Assembly (NCBI RefSeq): GCF_900108855.1 | Contig: NZ_FNXY01000008.1 | Location: 253,620-317,619, forward strand | Direction: 5' to 3' | DNA: 64,000 bases | Source: Dyadobacter koreensis | Lineage (GTDB): Bacteria > Bacteroidota > Bacteroidia > Cytophagales > Spirosomataceae | Part shown: positions 26,417-36,500 of the stretch, piece after piece | Numbering within the stretch: position 1 is the first letter of the stretch | Layout of the letters: each line of letters begins with the position of its first letter | Program-made: the position numbers and the translations under genes | The notes under the pieces: model-generated | Told to the model about the DNA's origin: nothing | Databases searched by the model: none | Seen by the model: the letters and a program-made list of their open reading frames with translations, nothing else

Positions 26417-27000
26417 ATGAATATCTCCATGCCTGTAACTTTAAAAATGGGAGAACTGATGAGTGATGAAGACTTTTTTCAGTTTTGCCAAATGAATGAC
26501 ACGCTAGAGTTCGAGAGAGACTCGCATGGAAATATTATACTTATGTCACCAACTGGCTGTTTTACGGAAGTCTTAATTTTCGGTTATTAAGTAATCTCTT
26601 TGTCTGGAACGAAAATTCCAGGTTAGGTATAGCTTTTGAATCATCCACTGGTTTTACTTTACCAAATGGGGCAGTACGTTCTCCGGAAGCATCGTGGATA
26701 AGAAATGAGAGGTGGAATTTGTTGAAAAATGAACAAAAGGAAAAATTCGCTCCGATTTGTCCCGACTTCGTTGTAGAAATCCGTTCTAAATCTGACGAAA
26801 TAAAATACCTGCAAGAGAAAATGGCTGAGTATATTGAAAATGGAACTCAGTTAGCATGGTTAATTGACCGTTTTGATGATAAAGTTTATCTGTATAAAGC
26901 AGATGAACCGGTTCAAACATTGCACTCTTTAAAAGTAAAACTATCGGGAGACCCAATACTTCCTGGGTTTTTGCTTGATCTGGAATCAATTATTAATTAA
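26417..27000 (+). pseudogene. Uma2-family (PD-(D/E)XK nuclease-like) gene with a frameshift
   Basis: Reading from the ATG at 26417 gives 57 residues ending at TAA 26588-26590 (…LMSPTGCFTEVLIFGY). Restoring one base near 26566 continues as SLNFRLLSNLFVWNENSRLG and runs in one frame to 27000, giving a complete Uma2 protein of about 193 residues. The downstream part keeps 'CPDFVVEIRSKSDE', 'YIENGTQLAWLIDRF' and 'PGFLLDLESI'. The metal-binding segment usually written SPD reads SPE. Uma2 proteins are abundant in cyanobacteria and Cytophagales, with unknown role. A sequencing error cannot be excluded, but the D-to-E change also fits decay. Confidence 0.85.
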
Positions 27001-27037
27001 GATTTAGGCGTAAAGTCGTCCATAATAAACACCAATT

Positions 27038-27634
27038 TTGTTTCGTTACTTCCTCATTTACAAACCGTTCGGAATGCTTTCACAGTTCAGTCGTGAAGGC
27101 GAACATGCTACTTTGGCTGATCTGGATTTTATTTTTCCAAAGGACATTTATCCGGTTGGCCGTCTGGATGCTGACAGTGAAGGTTTGCTTTTGCTGACCA
27201 ATGATAATTATCTCAAGACAAAACTGCTCGAACCCAGAAACCGTCATAAGCGGACTTATTATGTGCAGGTGGAAGGCGAAATTACCGATGAAGCCTGTCA
27301 GCAACTAGAAGACGGTGTGAAAATATCGATCAACGGAAAATCTTATCTGACTTTGCCGGCGTCTGCCTCATCACTTGATGAACCAACATTGCCGGAACGT
27401 AATCCTCCGATACGTTTCCGAAAAAACATTCCGACTTCCTGGGTATCCATAACGCTTCATGAAGGCAAAAATCGACAAGTTCGCCGGATGACCGCCGCTG
27501 TCGGATTTCCGACTTTACGTCTGGTACGCTGGGCGATTGGAAAAATTTCGCTGGCAGATTTTGAAAGCGGAGGAGCTAAACCAGGGGACGTATGGGAAGT
27601 TACGGAAAAAGAAGTCCGGAGACTCACACTTTAA
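27038..27634 (+). CDS. rluE: Pseudouridine synthase (RsuA/RluE family)
   Basis: A 198-residue enzyme without an S4 domain, starting 'MFRYFLIYKPFGMLSQFSRE'. The catalytic Asp is D44 in 'GRLDADSEGLLLLTND', and 'GKNRQVRRMTAAVGFPTLRL' is the conserved C-terminal motif. The short, S4-less form fits RluE, which modifies U2457 of 23S rRNA in E. coli; the target here is inferred. The TTG at 27038 is the only reasonable start (an ATT precedes it). Just 37 bases separate it from the Uma2 remnant. Confidence 0.85.
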   Translation: MFRYFLIYKPFGMLSQFSREGEHATLADLDFIFPKDIYPVGRLDADSEGLLLLTNDNYLKTKLLEPRNRHKRTYYVQVEGEITDEACQQLEDGVKISINGKSYLTLPASASSLDEPTLPERNPPIRFRKNIPTSWVSITLHEGKNRQVRRMTAAVGFPTLRLVRWAIGKISLADFESGGAKPGDVWEVTEKEVRRLTL

Positions 27635-27669
27635 GCTAAAAACTTACTTGATAAAACAACTATTTGGAC

Positions 27670-27699
27670 TTGCCAAACCGGATAGAAGGGTTAATTTTG
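27670..27699 (+). promoter_or_regulatory. Candidate promoter for mutS
   Basis: TTG at 27670-27672, a 19-base spacer and TAATTTTG at 27692-27699 fit the Bacteroidota -33/-7 promoter (TTTG, 19-21 bases, TAnnTTTG). The TTG start of mutS lies 30 bases downstream. Confidence 0.55.
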
Positions 27700-27729
27700 T
27701 AGTTATCCTGTTTTCAAAATAATTATTAG

Positions 27730-30351
27730 TTGGCAAAGGAACAAAAAGAAACTCCGCTTAATAAACAGTATAATCAGATAAAAGCCAAGTATCCCGGCGC
27801 GTTACTTCTGTTTCGGGTTGGCGATTTTTACGAAACATTCGGAGAAGACGCGATTCGTGCATCCAAAATTCTTGGTATTGTTTTGACGCGTCGCAACAAC
27901 GGCGGATCGCACGAGGAACTTGCCGGTTTTCCGCACCATTCGCTGGATAATTATCTTCCAAAACTGGTTCGTGCGGGCGAACGTGTTGCCATTTGTGATC
28001 AGCTGGAAGACCCATCTACAGCGAAAGGAATTGTGAAACGCGGAGTTACGGAACTGGTAACACCGGGAGTTTCCATGAATGACAATGTGCTTGATACGCG
28101 CAGAAATAATTATCTGGCTGCGGTGCATGTAGGTTCTGACGATTCGTTTGGAATTGCGTTTCTGGATATTTCTACCGGAGAATTTATGACTGCGCAGGGC
28201 AATGCTGCTTATGTGGATAAAATGCTTCAAGGTTTCACTCCGTCGGAGGTGCTTTTTTGTAAAAAACATAAACAGGAATTCAATCAGCTTTTTGGCGGTA
28301 AGTTTCATACTTTCCAGCTGGAAGACTGGTGTTTTGGATATGATTACGGGTATGAGCAACTTACCAAACATTTCAATACGACTACGCTAAAAGGTTTTGG
28401 TATTGAAAACTTAACTCTGGGTATCATCGCTGCCGGTGTCATTCTTCACTATTTAAAAGAAACAGAACATAAGGAAGTAAGTCATATCAGCCGTGTAACC
28501 AGGCTGGAAGAGGAAAAGTACGTGTGGCTGGATCGTTTCACGGTCCGAAATCTTGAACTGGTTTTTCCTCAGCAGGAAGGCGGCGTTCCACTGATCCAGA
28601 TTTTAGATCAGACGGTAACACCGATGGGCGCCAGGTTATTGAGACGCTGGGTTGTTTTACCGTTAAAAGAAAAGTCACCTATCGAAGAGCGACTGAATAC
28701 CGTTGAGTTTTTCCTTCAAAACGATGAATTGCATGAATCCATTACCCAACATCTGAAACAGATCGGTGACCTGGAACGATTGATTTCAAAAGTGGCCGTT
28801 CGCCGGATCAGCCCACGTGAAATGGTACAGTTGAAAAAGTCACTGAAACAAATCGGACCGATTAAAGAGATCCTTAGCAAAATCGCTTCAACGCATACCA
28901 GTTATGCTGTGTTGAGCAAATATGCCGATCAGCTCAATCTGTGTACTTTTTTGATTGATAAAATTGAAAATGAATTAAGAGAAGACGCGCCCCTGTTGAT
29001 TAATCAGGGCGGCATGATCAAAGATGGTATCGATGCGGAACTGGATGAACTGCACGCGATTTCCCGTGAAGGAAAAGGGTTTCTTTTGAAACTGCAGAAT
29101 GAAGAAATGGAACGCACCGGTATCCCTTCTCTGAAAATAGCTTACAACCGTGTTTTTGGTTATTATCTTGAAGTTACCAATTCACATAAAAATAAAGTCC
29201 CGGAAGAGTGGATTCGCAAACAAACGCTTGTTAACTGCGAACGTTACATCACGCCGGAATTGAAGGAATACGAGGAGAAAATTCTTAATGCTGAGGATAA
29301 AATTTCAGCGATCGAATTTCGCATATTTTCAGCTCTGATTTTGACTGCTGCTGAATATGTCGGCACAATCCAGCAAAACGCGATCATTATTTCGTCACTG
29401 GATGCACTTGGCTCTTTTGCTTCCATTGCGAAGAAAAATAACTATGTCAAGCCGGTTATTAACGATGAAAAAATACTGGATATTAAAGACGGCCGTCATG
29501 CTGTGATTGAACAGCAACTGCCGCTGGGTGAAAGTTATGTTCCGAATGACGTTTATCTGGATAATGAGACGCAGCAGATTATCATCATTACCGGACCAAA
29601 CATGGCAGGTAAATCGGCCTTGCTACGTCAGACAGCATTAATTGTTTTGATGGCGCAAATGGGTTGTTATGTTCCTGCTAAAGCTGCGACAATCGGGATT
29701 GTTGACAAAATATTTACAAGGGTAGGAGCGAGTGATAACCTGAGCCGTGGGGAAAGTACGTTTATGGTCGAGATGACAGAAACGGCAAGTATTCTTAACA
29801 ATTTAAGTGACCGAAGTCTGGTACTTATGGACGAAATCGGGCGTGGGACAAGTACATACGATGGCGTTTCGATAGCCTGGGCGATCACAGAGTATCTGCA
29901 TAACCAGCCGTTGGTAAAGCCGAAAACGCTTTTCGCAACCCATTATCATGAACTAAATCAGCTCTCAGAGGACTTTCCACGCATCAAAAACTTTAATGTT
30001 GCCGTAAAGGAAGTTGATAACAAAGTGATTTTTCTAAGGAAATTAAAACCGGGAGGCAGTGCGCATAGCTTTGGTATTCACGTGGCGCAAATTGCCGGAA
30101 TGCCCCAACCGATTGTGTTAAGAGCCAGTGAAATTATGCATCACCTTGAGAAGGATCACGTTGCAGAAAAGCATACCAAAAAGATCAAGGAAATGCCAAA
30201 AAACAATTTCCAGCTCAGCATTTTCGAGCCCACAGATCCGAGGCTTGAACAATTAAAAGAAAGCCTGTCGCTGATTGATGTAAATACATTATCGCCGATT
30301 GAAGCACTTTTAAAATTAAATGAATTCCAGAAAATGATTCAAAAAAAATAA
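27730..30351 (+). CDS. mutS: DNA mismatch repair protein MutS
   Basis: An 873-residue protein from a TTG start. The mismatch-reading motif 'VGDFYETFGEDA' with its Phe-x-Glu is at residues ~31-42. Connector, core and clamp domains follow, then the ABC-type ATPase with Walker A 'GPNMAGKSALLRQ' (about 622), 'GRGTSTYDG' and 'VLMDEIG', the His-containing 'FATHYHE', and a C-terminal dimerisation segment. It recognises base mismatches and recruits MutL. The length and the N-terminal domain identify MutS1 and not MutS2. No mutL is seen in the window. Confidence 0.97.
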   Translation: MAKEQKETPLNKQYNQIKAKYPGALLLFRVGDFYETFGEDAIRASKILGIVLTRRNNGGSHEELAGFPHHSLDNYLPKLVRAGERVAICDQLEDPSTAKGIVKRGVTELVTPGVSMNDNVLDTRRNNYLAAVHVGSDDSFGIAFLDISTGEFMTAQGNAAYVDKMLQGFTPSEVLFCKKHKQEFNQLFGGKFHTFQLEDWCFGYDYGYEQLTKHFNTTTLKGFGIENLTLGIIAAGVILHYLKETEHKEVSHISRVTRLEEEKYVWLDRFTVRNLELVFPQQEGGVPLIQILDQTVTPMGARLLRRWVVLPLKEKSPIEERLNTVEFFLQNDELHESITQHLKQIGDLERLISKVAVRRISPREMVQLKKSLKQIGPIKEILSKIASTHTSYAVLSKYADQLNLCTFLIDKIENELREDAPLLINQGGMIKDGIDAELDELHAISREGKGFLLKLQNEEMERTGIPSLKIAYNRVFGYYLEVTNSHKNKVPEEWIRKQTLVNCERYITPELKEYEEKILNAEDKISAIEFRIFSALILTAAEYVGTIQQNAIIISSLDALGSFASIAKKNNYVKPVINDEKILDIKDGRHAVIEQQLPLGESYVPNDVYLDNETQQIIIITGPNMAGKSALLRQTALIVLMAQMGCYVPAKAATIGIVDKIFTRVGASDNLSRGESTFMVEMTETASILNNLSDRSLVLMDEIGRGTSTYDGVSIAWAITEYLHNQPLVKPKTLFATHYHELNQLSEDFPRIKNFNVAVKEVDNKVIFLRKLKPGGSAHSFGIHVAQIAGMPQPIVLRASEIMHHLEKDHVAEKHTKKIKEMPKNNFQLSIFEPTDPRLEQLKESLSLIDVNTLSPIEALLKLNEFQKMIQKK

Positions 30352-30404
30352 TACCGGCAGTCTTTGCTGCAACCTTTCTAATTTAATAACTCCTAATCTT
30401 TTTT

Positions 30405-31595
30405 ATGAAAAATTTAACGCGTTATCAATTGATGGCCATGATGTTCCTGCTCTATTTTATTTGGGGCTCGTGGTATGGCCAGATGAGTAAGTACATGTTT
30501 AATGAATTGGGTGCAACAGGTGTACAAGTGGGTGGTGCCTATGCAGCTTTTTCAATTGCGATGATCATCGCGCCATTTTTTGTCGGCATGATCGCTGACC
30601 GTTATTTCGCAGCGCAGAAAGTTCTTGGTGTGTTAAGCCTGGCGGGTGCTGCGTTATTGTACGTAATTACTGGAATTAAAGACGCAGATACTTTCTTTTG
30701 GGTAATTTTGGCATATTGTATCACATTCGCTCCGACGATGGCGTTGACAACTTCAATCGCTATGCAGCATGTGAAGGACACCGAAAGAGATTTTCCAACC
30801 ATTCGTGTGATGGGAACTGTGGCGTGGATCGTCGTTTCAAATATTATTGGATATTATGGATTTGGAGACAGCGTCATGATTTTTAAAATCTCGATGGTCG
30901 CTGCCGCAGTACTTGGTGTTTATTCCTTTTTCCTTCCCAATACGCCTCCAAAACCAAATACAAGTACTTCCTTTTCTGATATTTTAGGTTTGGATGCATT
31001 CAAACTTTTCAAAGACCGGTCTTTTGCTATTTTCTTTGTTTCATCCTTGCTGATCTGTATCCCGTTGTCATTTTATTATGCCATGGCAAACCCGTCTCTG
31101 ACTGATTCCGGTATGACAAATGTTGAAAATAAAATGTCGCTTGGGCAAGTTTCAGAAGTTGTTTTCATGTTGCTTATTCCACTGGCTTTCCGAAAATTTG
31201 GTGTTAAGTGGATATTGATCGTAGGACTTATCGCCTGGATCGTACGTTTCATCGGATTCGGTTATGGCGATGCAAGCAGCGAATGGCTGCTTTATATGGC
31301 AATCGTACTACACGGTGTTTGTTATGATTTCTTCTTTGTTACAGGGCAAATTTACACAGACAGCAAAGCAGGCGAAAAATATCGCTCGTCGGCACAAGGG
31401 CTTATTACAATCGCTACTTACGGTATCGGAATGGGTATAGGATCCTGGATAGCTGGTATTGTAGCGGATACTTACACTGTGAATGGTGTCAAAGATTGGA
31501 CGAGCATCTGGATGGTCCCGGCGGGTATCGCAGCTCTGGTACTTGTTCTTTTCGTATTGTTCTTTAAGGATAATAAAGTGAAGGCGGAAGCTTAA
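30405..31595 (+). CDS. MFS transporter, nucleoside:H+ symporter type (NupG-like)
   Basis: A 396-residue protein with about 12 membrane segments. It shows the NHS-family pattern 'MMFLLYFIWGSWYGQMSKYM' near the N-terminus, 'RYFAAQKVLGVL' in the loop 2 region, and 'QGLITIATYGIGMGIGSWIAG' in helix 10. NupG-type carriers import nucleosides with protons. The 53-base gap to mutS shows no terminator, so partial cotranscription is possible. A weak hairpin follows. Substrate specificity is inferred from the family only. Confidence 0.85.
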   Translation: MKNLTRYQLMAMMFLLYFIWGSWYGQMSKYMFNELGATGVQVGGAYAAFSIAMIIAPFFVGMIADRYFAAQKVLGVLSLAGAALLYVITGIKDADTFFWVILAYCITFAPTMALTTSIAMQHVKDTERDFPTIRVMGTVAWIVVSNIIGYYGFGDSVMIFKISMVAAAVLGVYSFFLPNTPPKPNTSTSFSDILGLDAFKLFKDRSFAIFFVSSLLICIPLSFYYAMANPSLTDSGMTNVENKMSLGQVSEVVFMLLIPLAFRKFGVKWILIVGLIAWIVRFIGFGYGDASSEWLLYMAIVLHGVCYDFFFVTGQIYTDSKAGEKYRSSAQGLITIATYGIGMGIGSWIAGIVADTYTVNGVKDWTSIWMVPAGIAALVLVLFVLFFKDNKVKAEA

Positions 31596-31632
31596 AATTC
31601 TGGTTTAACGCGAAGAATAATAGTTTAAGGCA

Positions 31633-31660
31633 AAGACTGCGGAGATAACTTCGCGGTCTT
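31633..31660 (+). terminator. Putative terminator after the nucleoside permease gene
   Basis: AAGACTGCGGAG pairs with CTTCGCGGTCTT across a 4-base loop (two G-T pairs). The T-tail is poor (CGTTGTTT), so this is less certain than the others. Confidence 0.45.
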
Positions 31661-31809
31661 CGTTGTTTACAGCAAGGTGCTTTCGGATAAATGAGTGATG
31701 ACACAGATATATTCAGTTTAGAGAATCAATTTTTTTTAAATTAATTCTCAACTTGTCGGAGACCGTCTATTTTAGCTAAATGAATGAAAAATTTATGCAC
31801 ATTCCAGGA

Positions 31810-31902
31810 GGCTCCTACGGAGCCGGCAGCATAGCTGCAACCTCGTTTCTATAAACAAGCGGCTCCCAAGGAGTCAAAAATCTGGGATGCTCCCAAGGAG
31901 CC
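31810..31902. repeat. Cluster of short GGCTCC palindromes
   Basis: The 422-base gap before the RRM gene contains three copies of GGCTCC-NNN-GGAGCC or close variants (31810-31824 perfect; 31861-31875 ending GGAGTC; 31888-31902 with a T in the first position). A fourth small hairpin, GCAGC-ATA-GCTGC (31826-31838), lies between the first two. All have 3-base loops. They look like an intergenic repeat family with several tandem stem-loops. The rest of the gap holds the two flanking terminators and no gene. Confidence 0.75.
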
Positions 31903-31950
31903 AAAACCTAATTTTTAAGTTTACTTTAACGTGAAAATTAAGTTTTCGAA

Positions 31951-31992
31951 AATGAAAAAGGTCACGGAATTCGCTCCGTGACCTTTTTCATT
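31951..31992 (-). terminator. Strong terminator of the RRM gene
   Basis: An 18-bp perfect stem (31951-31968 with 31975-31992; core AAGGTCACGGA and TCCGTGACCTT) closes a 6-base loop ATTCGC. On the minus strand it ends in a T-rich run directly after the RRM gene. Confidence 0.88.
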
Positions 31993-32017
31993 TTAATATT
32001 TAAGAATTTCGATATTC

Positions 32018-32542
32018 TCACCAATCATCTCTGTCTCTGGAATCACCTCTTTTAGATCCGCCACCTTTTTTGTAATCTCCGTCTCTACCGCCCCTGCCGT
32101 AATCAGATTTTGGTTTTCCGCCATATCCGCCGCTTCCGCCGCCATAACCTCCACCACCATATCCTCCGCCGCTGTTTCCGCCACCACTATATCCTCCACC
32201 GCCACCGCTGTATCCACCGCCGGCTGGTTTGTTTCTTCCAAAGCTTGAACTTCTGTCACCTCCGCCGCTATTCGTTCTAGGCTGATCGCCAGGAGTTCTT
32301 TCTTTTTTCTGCGATTCGTTCACAACCAATGGTCTACCGTACATTTCGACCCCGTTCAACTCACTTATGGCTAGTTTAGCCTGTTCTTCATCAGGCATTT
32401 CTACAAACCCAAACCCTTTGCTTTGACGTGTAATTTTGTCAATAATAATTTTTGCGGAGCTTACCTCACCAAATTTCTCAAAAGCTTCACGCAACTCGCT
32501 TTCCTTTAACTTAAAAGAAAGACTCCCAACAAAAATGTCCAT
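32018..32542 (-). CDS. RRM RNA-binding protein with a glycine-rich tail
   Basis: A 174-residue protein. Residues 1-80 form one RNA recognition motif with RNP2 'IFVGSL' and RNP1 'KGFGFVEM'. Residues ~95-174 are low-complexity Gly/Ser/Tyr-rich (repeats of GGGY and YSGGG) ending in an Arg/Asp-rich segment 'SKRGDSRDRDDW'. The layout is like eukaryotic glycine-rich RNA-binding proteins and is also known from Bacteroidota and cyanobacteria, where some members are cold-induced. It probably binds single-stranded RNA in the cytoplasm, and the tail could drive condensation. It is 45 bases downstream of the SMP-30-like gene and ends at a strong terminator. Confidence 0.92.
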   Translation of the reverse strand: MDIFVGSLSFKLKESELREAFEKFGEVSSAKIIIDKITRQSKGFGFVEMPDEEQAKLAISELNGVEMYGRPLVVNESQKKERTPGDQPRTNSGGGDRSSSFGRNKPAGGGYSGGGGGYSGGGNSGGGYGGGGYGGGSGGYGGKPKSDYGRGGRDGDYKKGGGSKRGDSRDRDDW

Positions 32543-32587
32543 AGAAATGCCTGTTTTTTAAATTTTGTTTTGTTCTGTTAAATATAT

Positions 32588-33415
32588 TTATTTTAACTGA
32601 TATGCTACTACACTATTTTTGAAAAATGTTGGCACATATACAATCTTTTTCACCGGATCATATCCAATATCCGCTGTGTTGCTGGTTTGAGGTCTGGTAT
32701 CAAGAATTAATTCCTTTGATCCTTCCTTCACATAATACACAGCACCCGCCCAGCAAGACACGATATATTCTCCCGGTTTTACCTGCTCAATTCCATCTGT
32801 ACTTTTGTCCAATCCCTCCACAATAGTTGTCGGTTTTTTGTTAGCGTCCAATCTGATTAGTGCGCCGCTATCTAAAATCAATAAGTCAGAACCGACTGCA
32901 AGCAGACCATTCGGACGTGTCAGCGTTTCATAATAAGTAGAAACAACTCCGTCTTTCAGCAAATGTACTTTATGCAGATCCGAATCTGATACGTAAATAT
33001 TTCCTTTGGAATCAATCGTCAGGTCATTCAGGAATTTGGAGCCTTCAACGGGATATTTTTTTAAAATTTTTCCGGTTTTAAAATCAATTTCCACTATGTC
33101 AGTCACGTCGGCAACATAAAATTTCGAGCCGATTTTGCCCATACCTTTCGGTGCGTGAAGTCCCGTTACCCAATTAAGATTTACAATTTTTCCGTCCGGT
33201 CCGACTTTACCGATAGCACCTTTTCCATCTTTCTCGCCTGGTTTTCCATCAATCTGTGCCACATAAAGCATTTTGTCAGTCGCGCTGTAAAATACGGATT
33301 CAGGCACGGGGATCGTTGCTTCCGTCGCCCAGATTTCGGTTAATGTATTTTGCGCCTGGGTCGAAAATGCAATGGCAGATAATAATGCTGCGAAAAGAAT
33401 GTTTTTGGTTTTCAT
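32588..33415 (-). CDS. Exported SMP-30/gluconolactonase-like beta-propeller protein
   Basis: A 275-residue protein with a signal peptide (MKTKNILFAALLSAIAFSTQ, then AQ). Repeated beta-propeller blades follow ('ESVFYSATDKMLYVAQIDGK', 'VTGLHAPKGMGKIG', 'FLNDLTIDSKGNIYVSDSDL', 'LTRPNGLLAVGSDLLIL'), the SMP-30/LRE-like pattern. Family enzymes hydrolyse lactones with a divalent metal, but propellers with this spacing may only bind. Periplasmic. It lies between the terminator of the DUF1080 operon and the RRM gene. Assigning it to sugar lactone chemistry next to the oxidoreductase operon is attractive but unproven. Confidence 0.72.
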   Translation of the reverse strand: MKTKNILFAALLSAIAFSTQAQNTLTEIWATEATIPVPESVFYSATDKMLYVAQIDGKPGEKDGKGAIGKVGPDGKIVNLNWVTGLHAPKGMGKIGSKFYVADVTDIVEIDFKTGKILKKYPVEGSKFLNDLTIDSKGNIYVSDSDLHKVHLLKDGVVSTYYETLTRPNGLLAVGSDLLILDSGALIRLDANKKPTTIVEGLDKSTDGIEQVKPGEYIVSCWAGAVYYVKEGSKELILDTRPQTSNTADIGYDPVKKIVYVPTFFKNSVVAYQLK

Positions 33416-33505
33416 ACGCTCGTCTTGAATTAGCTTTTGGTTGAATAATTCGTTGATACTAATTGATCATAAAATTGTTATACCAAAACTAAATAAAAAA
33501 ACATG

Positions 33506-33539
33506 AAAAAAGTCCGGACAAAGGCGGCCGGACTTTTTT
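33506..33539 (-). terminator. Terminator of the oxidoreductase-DUF1080 operon
   Basis: AAAAAAGTCCGG (33506-33517) pairs with CCGGACTTTTTT (33528-33539), 12 bp with a 10-base loop, followed on the minus strand by T-rich sequence. It separates this operon from the SMP-30-like gene. Confidence 0.88.
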
Positions 33540-33559
33540 AAATTTTCTGCAAAACTATA

Positions 33560-36500
33560 TTACTTTTTCTTTTTTGCCTTTTTCTTGCTCTGAACCGGTG
33601 CTTCGGTTGTTTTGGATAAATCCTTGATACGGATATTTCTGAATTTCAATGGCGAACCATGACCAAGGAATCCAATGTATCCGGATGTATTTTTCAAACC
33701 CGGGTGATCGCGGTGATCAGCTGTTCCATTTTTGCTGGCCTCTGCAAGGTCGCCTTCCGTGATTACTGTTCCGTTCAAAGTCACCTTTATTTTTGATCCT
33801 TTCAGATATACCTCTTCATAATTCCATTCGCCAAGTGGTTTCAGGTATCCGCGTTTTGCGGGAATGATTCCATAAGCCGAACCGTGATATTGATATTCTT
33901 TCAAATCCTTATAAATGTCAGCGTCGTTATCCAGGATTTGAATCTCTGTTCCTACGTAAGCAGCATCACCTTCCATCGGTGTACGAATTCCCAAACCGTT
34001 ATTCGCACCCGGCGTAAGCTGGAACTCAAAACGGAAAATGAAATCACTGTATTGGTCTTTTGAATACAAATTACCTTTTCCACCACCTTTTGGATCCAAA
34101 ACCATCTCGCCGTTTTGACTAGTATAATCCGTAGTGTTTCCGGTCCATTCGTGCATATTTGTACCATCAAACAAAACCTTATATCCTTCTTTTTTTTCTT
34201 CGTCAGAAAGTACGAAAGGTTCAGGGCGTGGAATTTCTCGTACGTAGATATCACGGTAGTAAACAATGTTTCCGTGTGCCTGCAATTCCAGCTGTTCTTT
34301 TACAAAAATCGGCAATTTACGATCCCAATAATTTTCCAGAATTACATTGTCAACGACGCGTTCGCCGTTCAGCTCAATCGTTACTCTGTCGCCGATCATG
34401 GTGATATGGAAATTATTCCAGTCACCAATCGCATTATCGGCGAGTTTGGTTGGGTTTTTGGGATTTTTTGCATTATTATATAAACCGCCGGAGCCAACCT
34501 GTGCACCAACTTCTACACGCGAGGTATCCCATATCTGAACCTGAGGTGTGCCGCGAAGATAAATTCCTGCATCACCTTTTGACTCGATTTTCCAGTCTAC
34601 GAACATTTCAAAATCGCCATACTGTTTTACGGTACAGAGGTTATCCCCGTGGCCTGAAAACACGAGCTCACCATTTTTTGCAGACCAGCCCGACTTCATT
34701 ATTTCGTCAGCTTTCTTCTGTTTGTAAGCCAGCGAATCAGCGCTCATTTTCGAACGTGCAATCGGATTTTCTACCAAACCTTTCCAGCCCGTTAAGTCTT
34801 TTCCATTAAACAAAGAAACAAAACCTTCCCCTGTCGGCATTTCTGATAAGTGCTTGCGGATTGACTCTTTCTGATATTCGGCATCCTGACCTTTTAGCGC
34901 CGATGAGGCTTTTGTCAATAACGAGCGAATTTCTTCTCCGGTAAAATTCTTGTTTGCCAAAGCAATATTCATGACAGCCTGGGCAGAAGCCTGCTGAACT
35001 GCGCCTGCTTCGTCCAGATATTTTCCAGCCAGAAGCAGTGCATTGAACGTTTTATATTTCACAAGCTCTTTTAGGATCAGTTCTTTTTGAGCGTCCGTTT
35101 TTGCAATGTCAATCGCATTGTGAAGCATCAGTACTTTGTTGACGGGCGTTTTTGTCGATTTGGAAATACCAGCCACGAAACCCGTTAATGCAAGATTAAA
35201 ATCGTCAGCGTCCGAAGATTTTTTAGCGATTGCCAAAAGTTCATTCGCGGCACTTGCATCAGTCCAGTTGGATAGGGCGGCGATCGCCGCTTTTTTCGAA
35301 ATTGCATCGCCCGAATTATATGATGAAACGACCGCGTTTAACGCCTTATTTCCACCGATACTTGCCAGAACTGCCAGATAACGCGATTGTTTGTCGGCCG
35401 GAGATGCAGTGATTTGTTTAAGAATAAGATCACTTTGCGCTGTTGTGTTCCCTGAGCCTTTAACACCGGTGATTACAGCTTTTTGCACAGCCGAAATTTC
35501 TTCTGCACTGCTTACTGAATTTAGAAGCGTAAATAACTGTGGCAGATCATTCGAAGTTGCCAATGATTTTAACGCATTGAATGCAGCTGTTTTCACATCA
35601 GGATTAGCACTTGTCAGCAACTTAGAAACCGTACTCATCTTTGGACTGGCAGCTCTCGCAGCCAAGACATCAATTACCGCTGGCTGCGCTGTAACCGGCA
35701 TACCAGGCAACGCCGTGGCAAGCTGATCAACGACAGAATTTCCTTTTAAAGTAAGAAGCGTATTTTTTACTGCTTTGATTTCTTCCACGTTACCTTTTTT
35801 CAAAATCGGAAGTAGGGCAGGCAAGCTGCTCTCTCCGCCAATTTTTCCGGCCGCCCAGATCGAAGCCAATTTTACCTTCTCATCTTTTGAAGCAAGTGAT
35901 TTAGTAATTGTTGATAATGCGTCTTTTGATTCCGCACGCCCCAGCATATAAATAATTTCTGCCTGAACTTCTGGTTTTGCTTTTTTCAAAGCATTAAGCC
36001 AGGGTGTTGTTCCGTCCGCCATCGTATATTTCTGACCCAGTTTCAGAGCCGCAGCGCGGTACTCAGGATCAGTGCTTTCCATAGCTTTCACCAAGACAGG
36101 GACGCTTTCCCTTTTTTTGCTGTCTGCATAAATTTTCAGAGCCGAAGACCGGGTATCCGTTTGTTTTGCATCAACCAGGTTAGTCGCAAGCGATAAAGCA
36201 GCTTTTTCGGCGATTGGCGCGTTGCCCGTCAATGATAAACGAGACAGATAATTCAGATACGCCGCGGTTGAGTTTGCTTCGTCATACAAATAGTTTACCT
36301 TTTTAGCGGCAGCCGCCAAAATTGCTTCCGACGAAGGAACTGCGATTTCAGAAAGTGCGAACAAACTTACTTTACGAAGGTTCAAATCGTCGCTCGTAGC
36401 CGTTTTTTCTATAGCTGGAGCAGCTTCCTTATAGCGACTTCCGCCCAGCGCTTCCGTAATGAAAATCTGAGGATTTCCTTTTGCATTCGTTAAACCTTGC

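Noticed and set aside
26417..27000. Programmed ribosomal frameshift in the Uma2 gene
   Set aside because: No slippery heptamer or downstream structure is seen at 26560-26570; a one-base loss explains it more simply.
31810..31902. CRISPR array
   Set aside because: The repeats are 15 bases, palindromic and irregularly spaced, with no spacers of uniform length and no cas genes in the window.
31993..32259. A second minus-strand frame of 88 codons inside the RRM gene
   Set aside because: It is a low-complexity shadow (Val/Ala/Glu-rich) of the Gly-rich tail codons in another frame.
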